From Corella eumyota (taxonomy: Eukaryota; Chordata; Ascidiacea; Phlebobranchia; Corellidae), in the NCBI GenBank assembly GCA_963082875.1, contig OY720099.1:2046001-2110000 (forward strand): 64,000 nt of DNA, in the 5' to 3' direction. Positions 13,328-22,406 of the stretch are shown piece after piece; position 1 is the stretch's first letter, and each line of letters starts with the position of its first letter. The notes below the pieces were generated by a model. That model did no database searches, was not told where the DNA came from, and saw only the letters and a list, made by a program, of their open reading frames with translations. Position numbers and translations under genes: made by a program.

Positions 13328-13352
13328 TCTATTATAACAAAAAGAAAATACA
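13328..13352 (-). promoter_or_regulatory. Candidate trans-splice acceptor before KLHDC4 copy A
   Basis: On the minus strand a T-rich tract (TTTTCTTTTTGTTATAATAG) ends in TAG 20 nt before the KLHDC4 start, inside the short MED22-KLHDC4 gap. Ciona is known to use spliced-leader trans-splicing to resolve operon transcripts. Use of this site is inferred. Confidence 0.45.
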
Positions 13353-13394
13353 TATAAAATTAATACAAGTATAGGAAAAACGTATACAAAAAAA

Positions 13395-13850
13395 TTAGGT
13401 TTCTACATTATTAGATTTAATGGACGGTTTGACTGAATTATAAAAGTCCGACTCTAAATCATAAAGTGAGACAGCAATTTCATCTCGAAGTTTAATCAAC
13501 TGTTCGTGCTGTTGTTTGGTGTGATTATTCAACAGTTTATTTTGTTCCTCAACATGATGATTAACACTTGGAAAATCGTTCAATATTACAAATGTCTTTA
13601 ACTCTGAGATAAGTTTTAACAATGACTCGCCGGCACGAACGATATTTGCAGCTCGAACTCTCATTTGGTACATGTCATAATATGGCTGAGTCGCTCGTTC
13701 TATTTGAGTTGTTTCGTCTATTTTCGCTGACTTTATGATTTCAGTGAAGTTTTCGTGCATGGCTCTTACATCATCTTGTAGACGTCTGTTGTATGAATTG
13801 AGAAGGTTTTGGGTTGTGTGGGATAATGTCGTACGGGAACTGGAAGCCAT
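13395..13850 (-). CDS. MED22: Mediator complex subunit 22, copy A
   Basis: Single exon, 151 aa, Surf5/MED22 family, a head-module subunit of the Mediator coactivator that links regulators to RNA polymerase II. It starts at MASSSRTTLSHTTQ; an upstream in-frame non-ATG extension is ignored. Mostly helical: NLLNSYNRRLQDDV, ESLLKLISELKTF and a C-terminal coiled stretch with EEQNKLLNNHTKQQ. The stop is 87 bp from the KLHDC4 start. Copy B (19392-19847) differs by two residues in this span (P/T and I/V). Confidence 0.93.
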   Translation of the reverse strand: MASSSRTTLSHTTQNLLNSYNRRLQDDVRAMHENFTEIIKSAKIDETTQIERATQPYYDMYQMRVRAANIVRAGESLLKLISELKTFVILNDFPSVNHHVEEQNKLLNNHTKQQHEQLIKLRDEIAVSLYDLESDFYNSVKPSIKSNNVET

Positions 13851-13952
13851 TATAAACAATTTAAAATTAAAAATATCCTACTCCTAAAATAGTATCTAAA
13901 AAAGCACAGCAAAATCAAAAATACAAAAATTAGCATATAATTTAAAAACATA

Positions 13953-14430
13953 CAGGAACTAAAAATAGAGGAAATGCTATAGAACCTTTTTATACAAAAT
14001 AAAAAATGGAGCTAATTGGCCCAATAGATTTACTAACTAGTTAATAAGTAGAAAGAACAACTAGTATAAAAGTTAAGCCTAAATATTTAACATAACATCA
14101 GAGAATTTGCATAATAATGTACAAAAAAAATGTAAAGATAGAGAAAAAATATACATGCAAAATGTCAAATAAAAAGGTATAAATAAAAGGTTTTGTTATT
14201 CTCTGCAATGTTGGTAACTTGGTATTACTAAAACACAAATCAAAGAACTACAAATAAAGCAATTGCTATAAAACTTTTTAAATACAAAATAAAAATGAGA
14301 GATAAAAGGCCCAACGAGTTAACCAATTTAGTCCTTAATTACTTAACTAAGCAAAAGTAGTAACTTACATAAAGGTCATACTTACAAAATTTACCTATGG
14401 TCTGAGAATTTGCAATTTATAGCCAAAATA
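13953..14430. repeat. Diverged tandem pair of about 0.25-0.3 kb
   Basis: Two stretches, about 13953-14120 and 14243-14430, share order and wording: GAACTA-AAATA, GCTATA-AAC-TTTT, ATACAAAATAAAAA, GGCCCAA, and GAGAATTTGCA. A weaker relative occurs near 20010-20100 in the second copy of the duplication. Non-coding as far as can be seen. Confidence 0.5.
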
Positions 14431-14652
14431 TTGCATGAAATAATAATAACAGTTTTTGGTAAATCAAGCCTAAACTTATTAAACTTATTGAATATTTATT
14501 TTTGTGTGATTTATGAAGATTAACATCCTAAAAACTCAGATCTTTTTAGTGATAAGATTAAATTTTCATAGTAAGAAACATACTAAGAAAACATAGCATT
14601 GTACAAAACAATACTAACTTTAATAAAACTAATCATTTTAACATAGTCTGCA

Positions 14653-15123
14653 CTAAAAAATATAATCATGCTGTTGCGCATAATACAAAACTTTTTCCAT
14701 GAAGTTTTGATTAACAAATCTGCCAAAATCGTGGTGGTAAGAGTGGAAATTCCTAACTCCAAAAGACTTATCATCATGCAAAACACTTTTAGCAAGATCA
14801 AGTAGAAATAGGACAGATACTAATTTTTGACAATTTTCATGATTTTGATCCTGTATGTGCCCAATCATGGAATCATTTGATTGTATATAATATAACATAT
14901 CTTTCATGAAGACTGGATGCCTAAATCTCTTAAAATCCAAATGGTGATAACGGTAACGGTGATAAGGGTAAAGGTGATAAGGGTAACAGTAAGAATGGTA
15001 AAAACTCTGAATGCCATGAGAAGACATAATTCCGGACAACAAACCTCTAGCAAGTTCAATTAAAGATGAGAAAAAATCCAAATTTCCTGAATTTTGATGA
15101 GTTTTGAAATGTAAATCCTCCAT
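14653..15123 (-). other. Out-of-frame C-terminal repeats of caspase A
   Basis: Open frame beginning one base after the caspase A stop. It encodes two units resembling the caspase A tail: pattern S-x-L-x-x-LA(R/K)-x-x-L, IMSS, then FRxxxFM(K/E)xMLYY. The caspase tail itself holds a first unit (LAKSGLHRIMSSNN, FLEKM). Aligning units suggests that about 11 bases are missing near 15135, shifting the frame and ending the caspase early. It could be a real allele, an annotation-scale intron, or a sequence error. No known domain; histidine- and tyrosine-rich patch (YPYHLYPYHRYRYHH). Confidence 0.55.
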
Positions 15124-15124
15124 A

Positions 15125-16216
15125 TTATCTGACTGACATTTTTTCTAAAAAGTCCAAATTCCTAAAAAAACGAAGATCAAAATTATTAGAAGACATAATC
15201 CTGTGCAAACCACTTTTAGCAAGTACAACCATAGATGAAACAGAATCATAAAGAATTTCATTAGATTGAAAACTTAAATTTGGGTTGTTGCAAATTATAG
15301 ATTCATGTGAACTTTTATTCATACACTCTTCTTTTTCAGTAATTAGTTGTTTAAATGCACCAAACACAAATTCTTTTGTTAGTGTATGTGTTACTTCAGG
15401 AACCTGCTTTTTTCCATTTTTACTTTCCTCATTTACATGGAAATTTACTTCTGTAAGTATCTTAAGCAAGTCCCACACATGATAAAACTGTTCCAGATTT
15501 GAACACAACTTTCGAATAAATATAGAGCCTTGTTCAGGGTGTATTGAAGAAACACAATTCTCAGTTGTGCTGTAGCATTCAAGAAAATCAGAATGAAAAG
15601 ATGTTTTCTGAGTTGTTTGTTTTTGAGCTGTTTTTTTTTCTCCAGTTATATCATTGGATCTTTGTTGATCTAGAGGAAAAACATCATAACATACATTTTT
15701 AAATCCAGCATCTTTTTTGGATCCTCGACAGGCTTGTATAAAAAATAGTTTGGGTTTTCCATTAAGCGTTTTAGATTTTTTTAAAGCTTTTTTAAAATCT
15801 GAAATAAAAATGATACCATCTTTCGTTGCTAATCGACCTCCAGTACTTCCATGGGTAAGAATAAAACACATAAAACAGTAGTAATCAGAAAAATCTTTTT
15901 TAGACAATTCCTCAAGTTTATCTTTTATCTCTTTAGAAGTAAAATCAGTAAAAACTGTTCTTTTAGTCGTATCTGTAACGTTTTCAGTTATCTTTTCGGT
16001 TGTAGGTGTCGGTTCAATCAAATTTAGCTCACCAGAACATTCAAATTTCAGATTATCCGCAGTTTTCTGAAGTAGATTTACATCGTATTTTGATCCAGTT
16101 CTTTGGGAAAGGGAGGTATTTTTCTGATTGAGTGTGTGCTTTTCAATAAAATTCACTTGATTAAAAATATATATAACCACTTTACCTTTATTTGAGTATT
16201 GCCTTTGCTTATACAT
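15125..16216 (-). CDS. Caspase-like cysteine protease, copy A
   Basis: Single exon, 363 aa, caspase fold without CARD or DED prodomain. Catalytic His122 lies in LTHGSTGG and Cys163 in QACRG, both intact. Arg39 in QRTGS matches one S1-pocket arginine. The p10 part is recognisable (DFLECYST, GSIFIRKLC, VTHTLTKEFVFG). At the position of the other P1-Asp arginine (SWR in classical caspases) it reads SSI, so that arginine is missing. A Lys/Thr/Gln-rich linker separates p20 and p10. The C-terminal tail (about 315-363) is a repeat unit whose further copies continue out of frame to the left. It is the first gene of the upstream string on this strand, ahead of MED22 and KLHDC4. Confidence 0.88.
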   Translation of the reverse strand: MYKQRQYSNKGKVVIYIFNQVNFIEKHTLNQKNTSLSQRTGSKYDVNLLQKTADNLKFECSGELNLIEPTPTTEKITENVTDTTKRTVFTDFTSKEIKDKLEELSKKDFSDYYCFMCFILTHGSTGGRLATKDGIIFISDFKKALKKSKTLNGKPKLFFIQACRGSKKDAGFKNVCYDVFPLDQQRSNDITGEKKTAQKQTTQKTSFHSDFLECYSTTENCVSSIHPEQGSIFIRKLCSNLEQFYHVWDLLKILTEVNFHVNEESKNGKKQVPEVTHTLTKEFVFGAFKQLITEKEECMNKSSHESIICNNPNLSFQSNEILYDSVSSMVVLAKSGLHRIMSSNNFDLRFFRNLDFLEKMSVR

Positions 16217-16254
16217 TATTTCCTGATTTACAAATCATTTCACCATCACAATAG

Positions 16255-16395
16255 GGGTTGCGCAATGTGGCGAAAAAATGTGGTAAAGAAATGTGGTAAA
16301 AAAATGTGGCAAAAATTTTTTTTTTAAATGTGGCATTATGATTTTGGGAAAAAATGTGGTAAAAAAATGTGGCAAAAATACTTTTAGAACTGTGG
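16255..16395. repeat. Minisatellite of about 13-17 bp unit
   Basis: Seven or so imperfect units of AATGTGG followed by (t/c)(a/g)AAAA, with one interruption. It lies directly upstream of the caspase A start codon. No coding sense. Confidence 0.7.
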
Positions 16396-17717
16396 AAAAA
16401 TAATGCAGGTAAAAATAGAAAAATTTTGAATAACTGTTGCTTGGTAATCTATTCGTATTGATTGTTTAATGTTGTAATTGTATTTTTTTGCCTATACGGT
16501 GGGTGTTGAATTAAAAGAAGTGATTCGCATATTTTTGTTATTACGATCACATATATTAGTCGATTTGAAATTGTTATGATATAGTCGCAACTTGTATATG
16601 CTATCGATAATTTACTCGCGCACAACAAAGTGGTTTAAAAAAGTGTTGTATAGCGGTTATGTAACAGGACTATAAGCCAAAAGGTTTAGGGTTTAAGTCG
16701 CATCAATGCCATACTATTCACCCTCGGGCCCAGAGTTCACGGCTAGCTTAAAAACGCGTCCCTACGACACACCCATGTAGCTTATTTTATACGTAAGAAT
16801 TTTCGATTTTGTTTTCGTCTATTTAACTAAATTAAGCACAGACGTTGGTTTAAAGTGACGAAAGCATCATAAGGTTTTAATTTGTTGTATTATGCGAAAA
16901 AAAGGTCGTTATTTGAAACAATATACAAGGAAAATAAACAATCATAATATCATAATTTAAATTATAAATATAATCAAATTAATATGTAATATAAACTATA
17001 GTATAACAAGATAATGATCTGCAAAAATTTAACATCACATGATTTCTATAAAGTCGATAAAACAAACAAAACTAAACTATAAAATCTTATTTTCAAAATA
17101 CGAATTACCCTAACATCATCATTAATCACAATAACAACTTAACCAATACGTTTACGTCATTTTAAGTCAAACAAAAAATAATAAACGCGATATTTTTATA
17201 AAGATAATACTAGCTTACAGACATACTTAACTAAACTTTTTTTACTGCATCAAATCTGCTTATGGCGACCTTATAGTAATACCGGTTTATGACTACGTAA
17301 CGTCTGTTGTTATTATATTATTAAGCGGTTTTATCAGCATGTGATCGATCGACTAGTACACAGCAAAAACTAATCTCTAGTGCCAGCTACCGCATGTCAA
17401 AAGAAGAAGGCTAACTTAGTTGTTTTGTTTATTAGATTATATTCTAAACAGGTTAATGTTTCATATTTTAAAGTCTATATAAAATGCTTATGCGTCAATC
17501 AGCTGATATTTGATGACGTCACACGTGACAATTTTGTTAAGATTATAAAAGATAAACAACCCTAACAAAACTTTTAATTCCTATTTAATCTTTTTAAATT
17601 TAATAAACAACTACTAAAAGTACATTTTGTAATTTATTATCAAAATGTACAAAGTAGAAGTTCAATAATAGAAAATCATGATTGCAAATGTGTTTAAAAA
17701 AACAATAAAAATTTTTT
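16396..17717. other. Caspase A upstream region merging into KLHDC4 copy B 3' flank
   Basis: 16396-16967 holds no recognised gene. A tRNA-like patch near 16652-16725 (head TAGCGGTTATGT, then GGGTTTAAGTCGC) may be another SINE head. From about 16968 the sequence repeats 10973-11717 closely, including TGACGTCA at 17514-17521 and CACGTG at 17522-17527. In effect a copy of the SLC12A9-side spacer now lies upstream of caspase A. Confidence 0.55.
17514..17527. promoter_or_regulatory. Duplicated CRE-like site plus E-box
   Basis: TGACGTCA runs straight into CACGTG here; the first copy has a 5-bp spacer. Motif-based only. Confidence 0.35.
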
Positions 17718-19304
17718 TTAAGATTTTAAATTGCATTTATTATAAAAAGAAGTCGCCAGTTTTTCTGCAGCATCCCGGATCAAATTTGCTCTAACATCTT
17801 CCTCCGCATCCTCACTTGCAACCTCCAACCAATGCTCTCTTGTTCTTAACAAATACGAATCAACATCTTCATCAGAGTCCACTTTTGGATGACAAGAAGT
17901 CGATGTTGCAGAGGTAGAAGGTCGAGAATCATTGTCCCCCTCTTCCATGGACTCATCGCTGCTGTTTTCTCCTTCTTCTTCAAACCAGTCAGTGCTCGTG
18001 TCATCAGCTTCAACCAATTGAACCCACGTGTCCATCTTCTTTAGGTTAATGCTCCATAAATCATTAAGAGTAACTTGTTTTTCGTCTTCTTCAAACATAC
18101 CTCCGTATAAATACAAAATGTTTTTCTTCACAGCAGTCAAAGCGTTCATCCTTGCGCATGGAAGAATGTAAGTGGATGCAGGTGTTGTTGGAGTAGATTC
18201 CTCTTCTACATCTTCGGTTTCGGGCTCCTCCAATTTCTCTACCTCTTCTTCAGGTTTTTTCTTTTTCGAAACTTTAGTTTTACGAAGATCCATTGGAAAC
18301 CAACGATGAGAAACGAGATCTAAACAGGACATTGAATTGTGGAAGAAACTCTCAAGATCTTCTTCATCTTCCTCATCTGAGACTCCTCCAAAAAGAACAG
18401 CTCGGTTCGGAGCCATCTGAGTAAAAGAGAACCCGGATCGGGGCCAGGGTTTGTTTCCTGAATCCTTGACCTTGGTCCACTTCCACTTTTCGTTTTCATC
18501 CGACAACAAATACATATCAGTATGTGCTGTTCCTTTTTCGATTTCTTTTTTGACCCGAACCTTAGAGTATCCCCCCACTATTAAAATACCATTTGGTGTT
18601 ACAGTAAGCTGGCATGCCGATCTTGGAGATGGTGCGGCGCCAGTTGGAGCAAGTTTAGTCCATTTGTAGTCGGTTAAACTGAACAAATAGCAGTCGTTAA
18701 AATACACAAAATTCTTGTGACTTTCGTGAAACCCACCAAACAGAAAGATGTTCTTTTTGTAGACTACCATGCGGTGTCCAGACCTTTGCGACGGGCCCCC
18801 ACCAACTTTAACTTGGGTCCATTTATGATCATTTAGATTCAATACCCAGAGATCTTTGTAATGATAAAATTGTAGGTTATTTGGTGATGCAAATTCACCC
18901 CCAAACACCCATAACTGGCCCCCTTCTTTTTGCACAGCAACAGCTTGATGGGCGCAGCGTGGGGGAGGGGGGTTCGGGATAACTTGCTGGGTCCATTCAT
19001 TTTTCTTGATGTTATAAATAAAGATATCGTTATAAAGATATGTTTTGTGACCATTATAATACTCTCCCCCAAATAAAATAAGCTCATCTTTTTCTGGATG
19101 TGCTGTGACGGTTAGATTAGTTCTCGGACTTGGATGTGGGGATTTTTTCTCGTTAAACATTGTTTTTTTCTTGTCACTCTCTTGAAATTGTGCAATCAAA
19201 GCTTCTAAATCTTCCATGCCTTCATCTTTTTTATCTTTTTTTGTGATCTTCATCGCAGCTTTTTCAGCTCCTCGTCCTTTCTCCTTTTTGTTCTTTTTAC
19301 CCAT
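17718..19304 (-). CDS. KLHDC4: Kelch domain-containing protein 4, copy B
   Basis: Single exon, 528 aa, same architecture as copy A: basic N-terminus, kelch propeller, acidic stretch, LRTREHWLEVASED C-terminus. Differences from copy A cluster in the acidic region (copy A MEVEEDDTRPS versus copy B MEEGDNDSRPS), plus a one-codon deletion in the Glu run and scattered single changes such as KMTKK/KITKK. The frame is fully open, so both copies look functional. Such low divergence against strongly diverged caspases points to recent duplication or gene conversion. Confidence 0.93.
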   Translation of the reverse strand: MGKKNKKEKGRGAEKAAMKITKKDKKDEGMEDLEALIAQFQESDKKKTMFNEKKSPHPSPRTNLTVTAHPEKDELILFGGEYYNGHKTYLYNDIFIYNIKKNEWTQQVIPNPPPPRCAHQAVAVQKEGGQLWVFGGEFASPNNLQFYHYKDLWVLNLNDHKWTQVKVGGGPSQRSGHRMVVYKKNIFLFGGFHESHKNFVYFNDCYLFSLTDYKWTKLAPTGAAPSPRSACQLTVTPNGILIVGGYSKVRVKKEIEKGTAHTDMYLLSDENEKWKWTKVKDSGNKPWPRSGFSFTQMAPNRAVLFGGVSDEEDEEDLESFFHNSMSCLDLVSHRWFPMDLRKTKVSKKKKPEEEVEKLEEPETEDVEEESTPTTPASTYILPCARMNALTAVKKNILYLYGGMFEEDEKQVTLNDLWSINLKKMDTWVQLVEADDTSTDWFEEEGENSSDESMEEGDNDSRPSTSATSTSCHPKVDSDEDVDSYLLRTREHWLEVASEDAEEDVRANLIRDAAEKLATSFYNKCNLKS

Positions 19305-19324
19305 TATTAAAATTACAAATTATG

Positions 19325-19350
19325 TCTATTATAACAAAAAGAAAATACAT
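19325..19350 (-). promoter_or_regulatory. Candidate trans-splice acceptor before KLHDC4 copy B
   Basis: The same pyrimidine-rich tract ending TAG as in copy A, conserved in the 87-bp MED22-KLHDC4 gap. Function is inferred from known operon processing in Ciona. Confidence 0.4.
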
Positions 19351-19391
19351 TTAAAATTAACACAAGTATAGGAAAATCATATACAAAAAAA

Positions 19392-19847
19392 TTAGGTTTC
19401 TACATTATTAGATTTAACGGACGGTTTGACTGAGTTATAAAAGTCCGACTCTAAATCATAAAGTGAGACAGCAATTTCATCTCGAAGTTTAATCAACTGT
19501 TCGTGCTGTTGTTTGGTGTGATTATTCAACAGTTTATTTTGTTCCTCAACATGATGATTAACACTTGGAAAATCGTTCAATATTACAAATGTCTTTAACT
19601 CTGAGATAAGTTTTAACAACGACTCGCCGGCACGAACGATATTTGCAGCACGAACTCGCATTTGGTACATGTCATAATACGTCTGAGTCGCTCGTTCTAT
19701 TTGAGTTGTTTCGTCTATTTTCGCTGACTTTATGATTTCAGTGAAGTTTTCGTGCATAGCTCTTACATCATCTTGTAGACGTCTGTTGTATGAATTGAGG
19801 AGGTTTTGAGTTGTGTGTGATAATGTTGTACGAGAACTGGAAGCCAT
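19392..19847 (-). CDS. MED22: Mediator complex subunit 22, copy B
   Basis: Single exon, 151 aa, start at MASSSRTT as in copy A. Two residues differ from copy A (QTYYDMY for QPYYDMY; KPSVKS for KPSIKS). The nearby 5' flank stays similar for about 60 bp upstream of the start, then diverges. Two intact MED22 genes are unusual for a single-copy Mediator subunit. A collapsed-haplotype or assembly duplication should be kept in mind. Confidence 0.92.
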   Translation of the reverse strand: MASSSRTTLSHTTQNLLNSYNRRLQDDVRAMHENFTEIIKSAKIDETTQIERATQTYYDMYQMRVRAANIVRAGESLLKLISELKTFVILNDFPSVNHHVEEQNKLLNNHTKQQHEQLIKLRDEIAVSLYDLESDFYNSVKPSVKSNNVET

Positions 19848-20154
19848 TATAAACAACTTTGATTTAAAGATATCTTACTCCTAAAATATTATCTAAAAAA
19901 GCACAATAAAAACAATTACAGGCACAGATTTCATTTAAAATGTTAAAAATCATGATAAGATACTTGTTTTTATTATATAAAAAGATCTTTTGTATATAAA
20001 AGCATAAAAAAACTCTAAATACTAAATAAAAGAAGTGCTGGTAGGCTTGAAAAATGGAACTGGCATTTGATAGTTTAAAGTTTTGCATAGGGCCTAACAA
20101 AAAAATAGACAGAATTTGATTTTTATAGAAAACTCATTAAAAATAGAAAAAATT
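19848..20154. other. Caspase B - MED22 B gap
   Basis: 307-bp AT-rich gap inside the second gene string. Only a weak relative of the 13.95-14.43 kb repeat is seen near 20010-20100. Confidence 0.5.
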
Positions 20155-21135
20155 CTATAAAATTTCTTCATCAACAGAACTTTGTGTACACTCAACACTC
20201 ATTTGTTCCTCCTGTATAGAACTTTTTTGCTCAGAATCAGATTCTTTAAATGTGCCAAACACCAAGTCTTTTGTTAATGTATGTGTTACTTCAGGAATTT
20301 GCTTTCTACCTTTTTTACTTTCATTTGATACATCAAAATTTACTTTTTTAATTATCTGTGACAGTTCAAGATGATAATACTTTTGCAGATTAAAACACAA
20401 CTTACGAATAAATATGGAACCTTTAGTTGCGTGTAATGAGGAAGAATAGCCATCGCATGTACTGTAGTACACAAGAACATCAGATTGTGATGCTATTCTT
20501 CGATTTCTTTTTTTTTTCTGGCTTTTAGTAGGACATGAAAGTTGCCACTCTTGAAAACTATCCAAATCCATTTGACTTCCAGTACAATTGCTTTGGTTGC
20601 TAGAAAAGCTGGAAAAGGTATCTTTAAATTCATCACTTGAAGGAGAGGAATAATGCACATCTTCAAATCCATCATTGCAAGGATTCACAATTCCTTGGTC
20701 TTTTTTGGATCCCCGGCATGCCTGTATCCAAAAAAGTTTGGGTTTTCCATCAAGAGATTTATTTTTGTGGATTTTATTTTTGAATTTTGAAATAAAAACA
20801 GTGCCATCATAAGTAGCTAATTGTCCTCCAGTGCTTCCATGTGTAAGGATAACGCAAACAAAACAGTAGAAATTAGAAAAATCTTTTATAGACAATTCCT
20901 TAAGTTTTGCTTTTATCTTTTGATTCGTAAAATCTGTAAAGATTGTCTCCCTAGAACATTTAAATCCTAGTTTTTTGGCAAGTTGTTTTAGGCTTTTAAC
21001 ATCATATACCGATCCGGTTCTTTTTTTTAAAGGTCCTTTCCATTGGTTAATTCTGTGTTTCTCTTTAAAATTTACTTGATTAAATATGTACAACACTACT
21101 TCGCCTGTAGTATTGTAATGCTCTTGAATAGACAT
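20155..21135 (-). CDS. Caspase-like cysteine protease, copy B
   Basis: Single exon, 326 aa, no prodomain. Catalytic His99 (LTHGSTGG) and Cys140 (QACRG) are present, and Arg39 (KRTGS) keeps one S1 arginine. The SWR arginine of classical caspases is replaced (SSL at 232-234). The linker between p20 and p10 is Ser/Asp-rich then strongly basic (SQKKKRNRR, about 205-213), a possible nuclear signal or cleavage region. It ends soon after LTKDLVFGTF with an acidic tail, and lacks the repeat extension of copy A. It shares overall order with copy A but is much less similar than the MED22 and KLHDC4 pairs. Confidence 0.9.
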   Translation of the reverse strand: MSIQEHYNTTGEVVLYIFNQVNFKEKHRINQWKGPLKKRTGSVYDVKSLKQLAKKLGFKCSRETIFTDFTNQKIKAKLKELSIKDFSNFYCFVCVILTHGSTGGQLATYDGTVFISKFKNKIHKNKSLDGKPKLFWIQACRGSKKDQGIVNPCNDGFEDVHYSSPSSDEFKDTFSSFSSNQSNCTGSQMDLDSFQEWQLSCPTKSQKKKRNRRIASQSDVLVYYSTCDGYSSSLHATKGSIFIRKLCFNLQKYYHLELSQIIKKVNFDVSNESKKGRKQIPEVTHTLTKDLVFGTFKESDSEQKSSIQEEQMSVECTQSSVDEEIL

Positions 21136-21998
21136 CGTTATACTCTGGCTATTTGAAGTATTAGAACCTAACTTCTATTGCAATATTTAACTAACAAACA
21201 AAACTTGAAATAAAAAACGGAACTTCATGTGACGCTTTATATTAGTAAACAACACGGGGATTGGAGGTTACCCTCTGCTGCCATCTGCCGACAAACAAAT
21301 TTAAAAAAAAATTGATTACTTGAAACCAATGACGATGTAATTACTGGTATAATCATTGGTATAAATTTTATTTATTTGCAGTGTTAAATCATGATTTTTT
21401 TAACAATAAAAATATAAATTTTTAATACATATTTATATGGCAAACAGCCTCTTTCATTAAAAAAAATAAAATATCATGTTTCAAAAATGTAATTGTTCTA
21501 TTTAGAAAACCTTTGCTTTAATATTAAATTACATTTACCACTAGAAACGAGAACAACAGCTATTACACAGTCTTTAAGATAGCAACAAAACCACCATTTA
21601 GTTTAGATGTTAGATTAAAAAGGTATGAAACCAATTGTATTTAACAAGATGTTTAAGGAACGACTTTGTGTCCACCTAAACAAAATTTAAATAATTTTTA
21701 CCCCGACTTAGTTCTTAGTTAACTTGGCAATTTAGCATTTTTTGTCTAATTATTTACTTGCCGTTTGTAGGGGTTTGTATCATTTACGCCACCGTAACAG
21801 CGGCAAGGCTCTAACTTAAGACCCCATGAAGTACAGCCAAGTTTTTTAACCAATATAACCAGTTTTAGATTGTTAGCCGCATGACTAATATTATAAAACT
21901 GTAAAAATACGGAAAAACGAATATTTTAAATATAAGTATTTTTTTCGAAGCTTCTGTGTTTAAATTGTAGTTTCGTTTGTTAACAACCTGAACAAAAT
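21136..21998. other. Divergent spacer, caspase B / LITAF 1
   Basis: 863 bp between two start codons on opposite strands, so it should hold both promoters. Generally AT-rich, with a short GC-richer patch near 21250-21295. No gene, tRNA or clear promoter motif was recognised. Confidence 0.5.
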
Positions 21999-22406
21999 AT
22001 GAATCCAAACAACCAACCAGTTTACACGGTCCCGCCAAATGCCTTATTACCCCAAGCACCACCCCAATACCAAGCTCAGCCCCCGATGATAATGCAAAAA
22101 GCGCCAAATGCCGTATTACCCCAAGCACCACCCCAATACCAAGCTCAGCCCCCGATGCTAATGCAAAAGCAGCCAACTAAGAGCTCAAAGCCTGCTCATG
22201 TAACATGCCAATTTTGCAACCAGAATGTTATAACCAATACAAGAGCAACCCCTGGATTGATCACATACATTGCATGTGGTTTTACGATCTTATTAGGTTG
22301 CTGGCTTGGCTGTTGCTTGATACCCTTCTGTGTTGACGAGCTTCAGGACACAGTGCACAGTTGCCCAAACTGCAAGAATCAGATTGATGTCTACAAGCCA
22401 TCCTAG
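21999..22406 (+). CDS. LITAF-domain membrane protein 1
   Basis: Intronless, 135 aa. The N-terminal half is Pro/Gln-rich and contains a 23-residue unit twice (PNA-LLPQAPPQYQAQPPM). The C-terminal half is a complete LITAF (SIMPLE-like) domain: CQFC, a hydrophobic monotopic segment (LLGCWLGCCLIPFCV) and the second zinc knuckle CPNC followed by IDVYKPS. LITAF proteins sit on the cytosolic face of endosomal and lysosomal membranes and use PPxY/P(T/S)AP motifs to bind NEDD4 and TSG101. PPQYQ is PPxY-like. First of three LITAF genes within 2.4 kb. Confidence 0.88.
   Translation: MNPNNQPVYTVPPNALLPQAPPQYQAQPPMIMQKAPNAVLPQAPPQYQAQPPMLMQKQPTKSSKPAHVTCQFCNQNVITNTRATPGLITYIACGFTILLGCWLGCCLIPFCVDELQDTVHSCPNCKNQIDVYKPS
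22034..22171 (+). repeat. In-frame 69-bp tandem duplication in LITAF 1
   Basis: Two almost identical 69-bp units starting GCCAAATGCC at 22034 and 22103. They encode two 23-residue Pro/Gln-rich units and differ by only a few bases, so the duplication is young. Confidence 0.85.

Noticed and set aside
16652-16725. Possible tRNA gene
   Set aside because: Box-B-like text only; stems do not pair convincingly. Kept as a possible SINE head.
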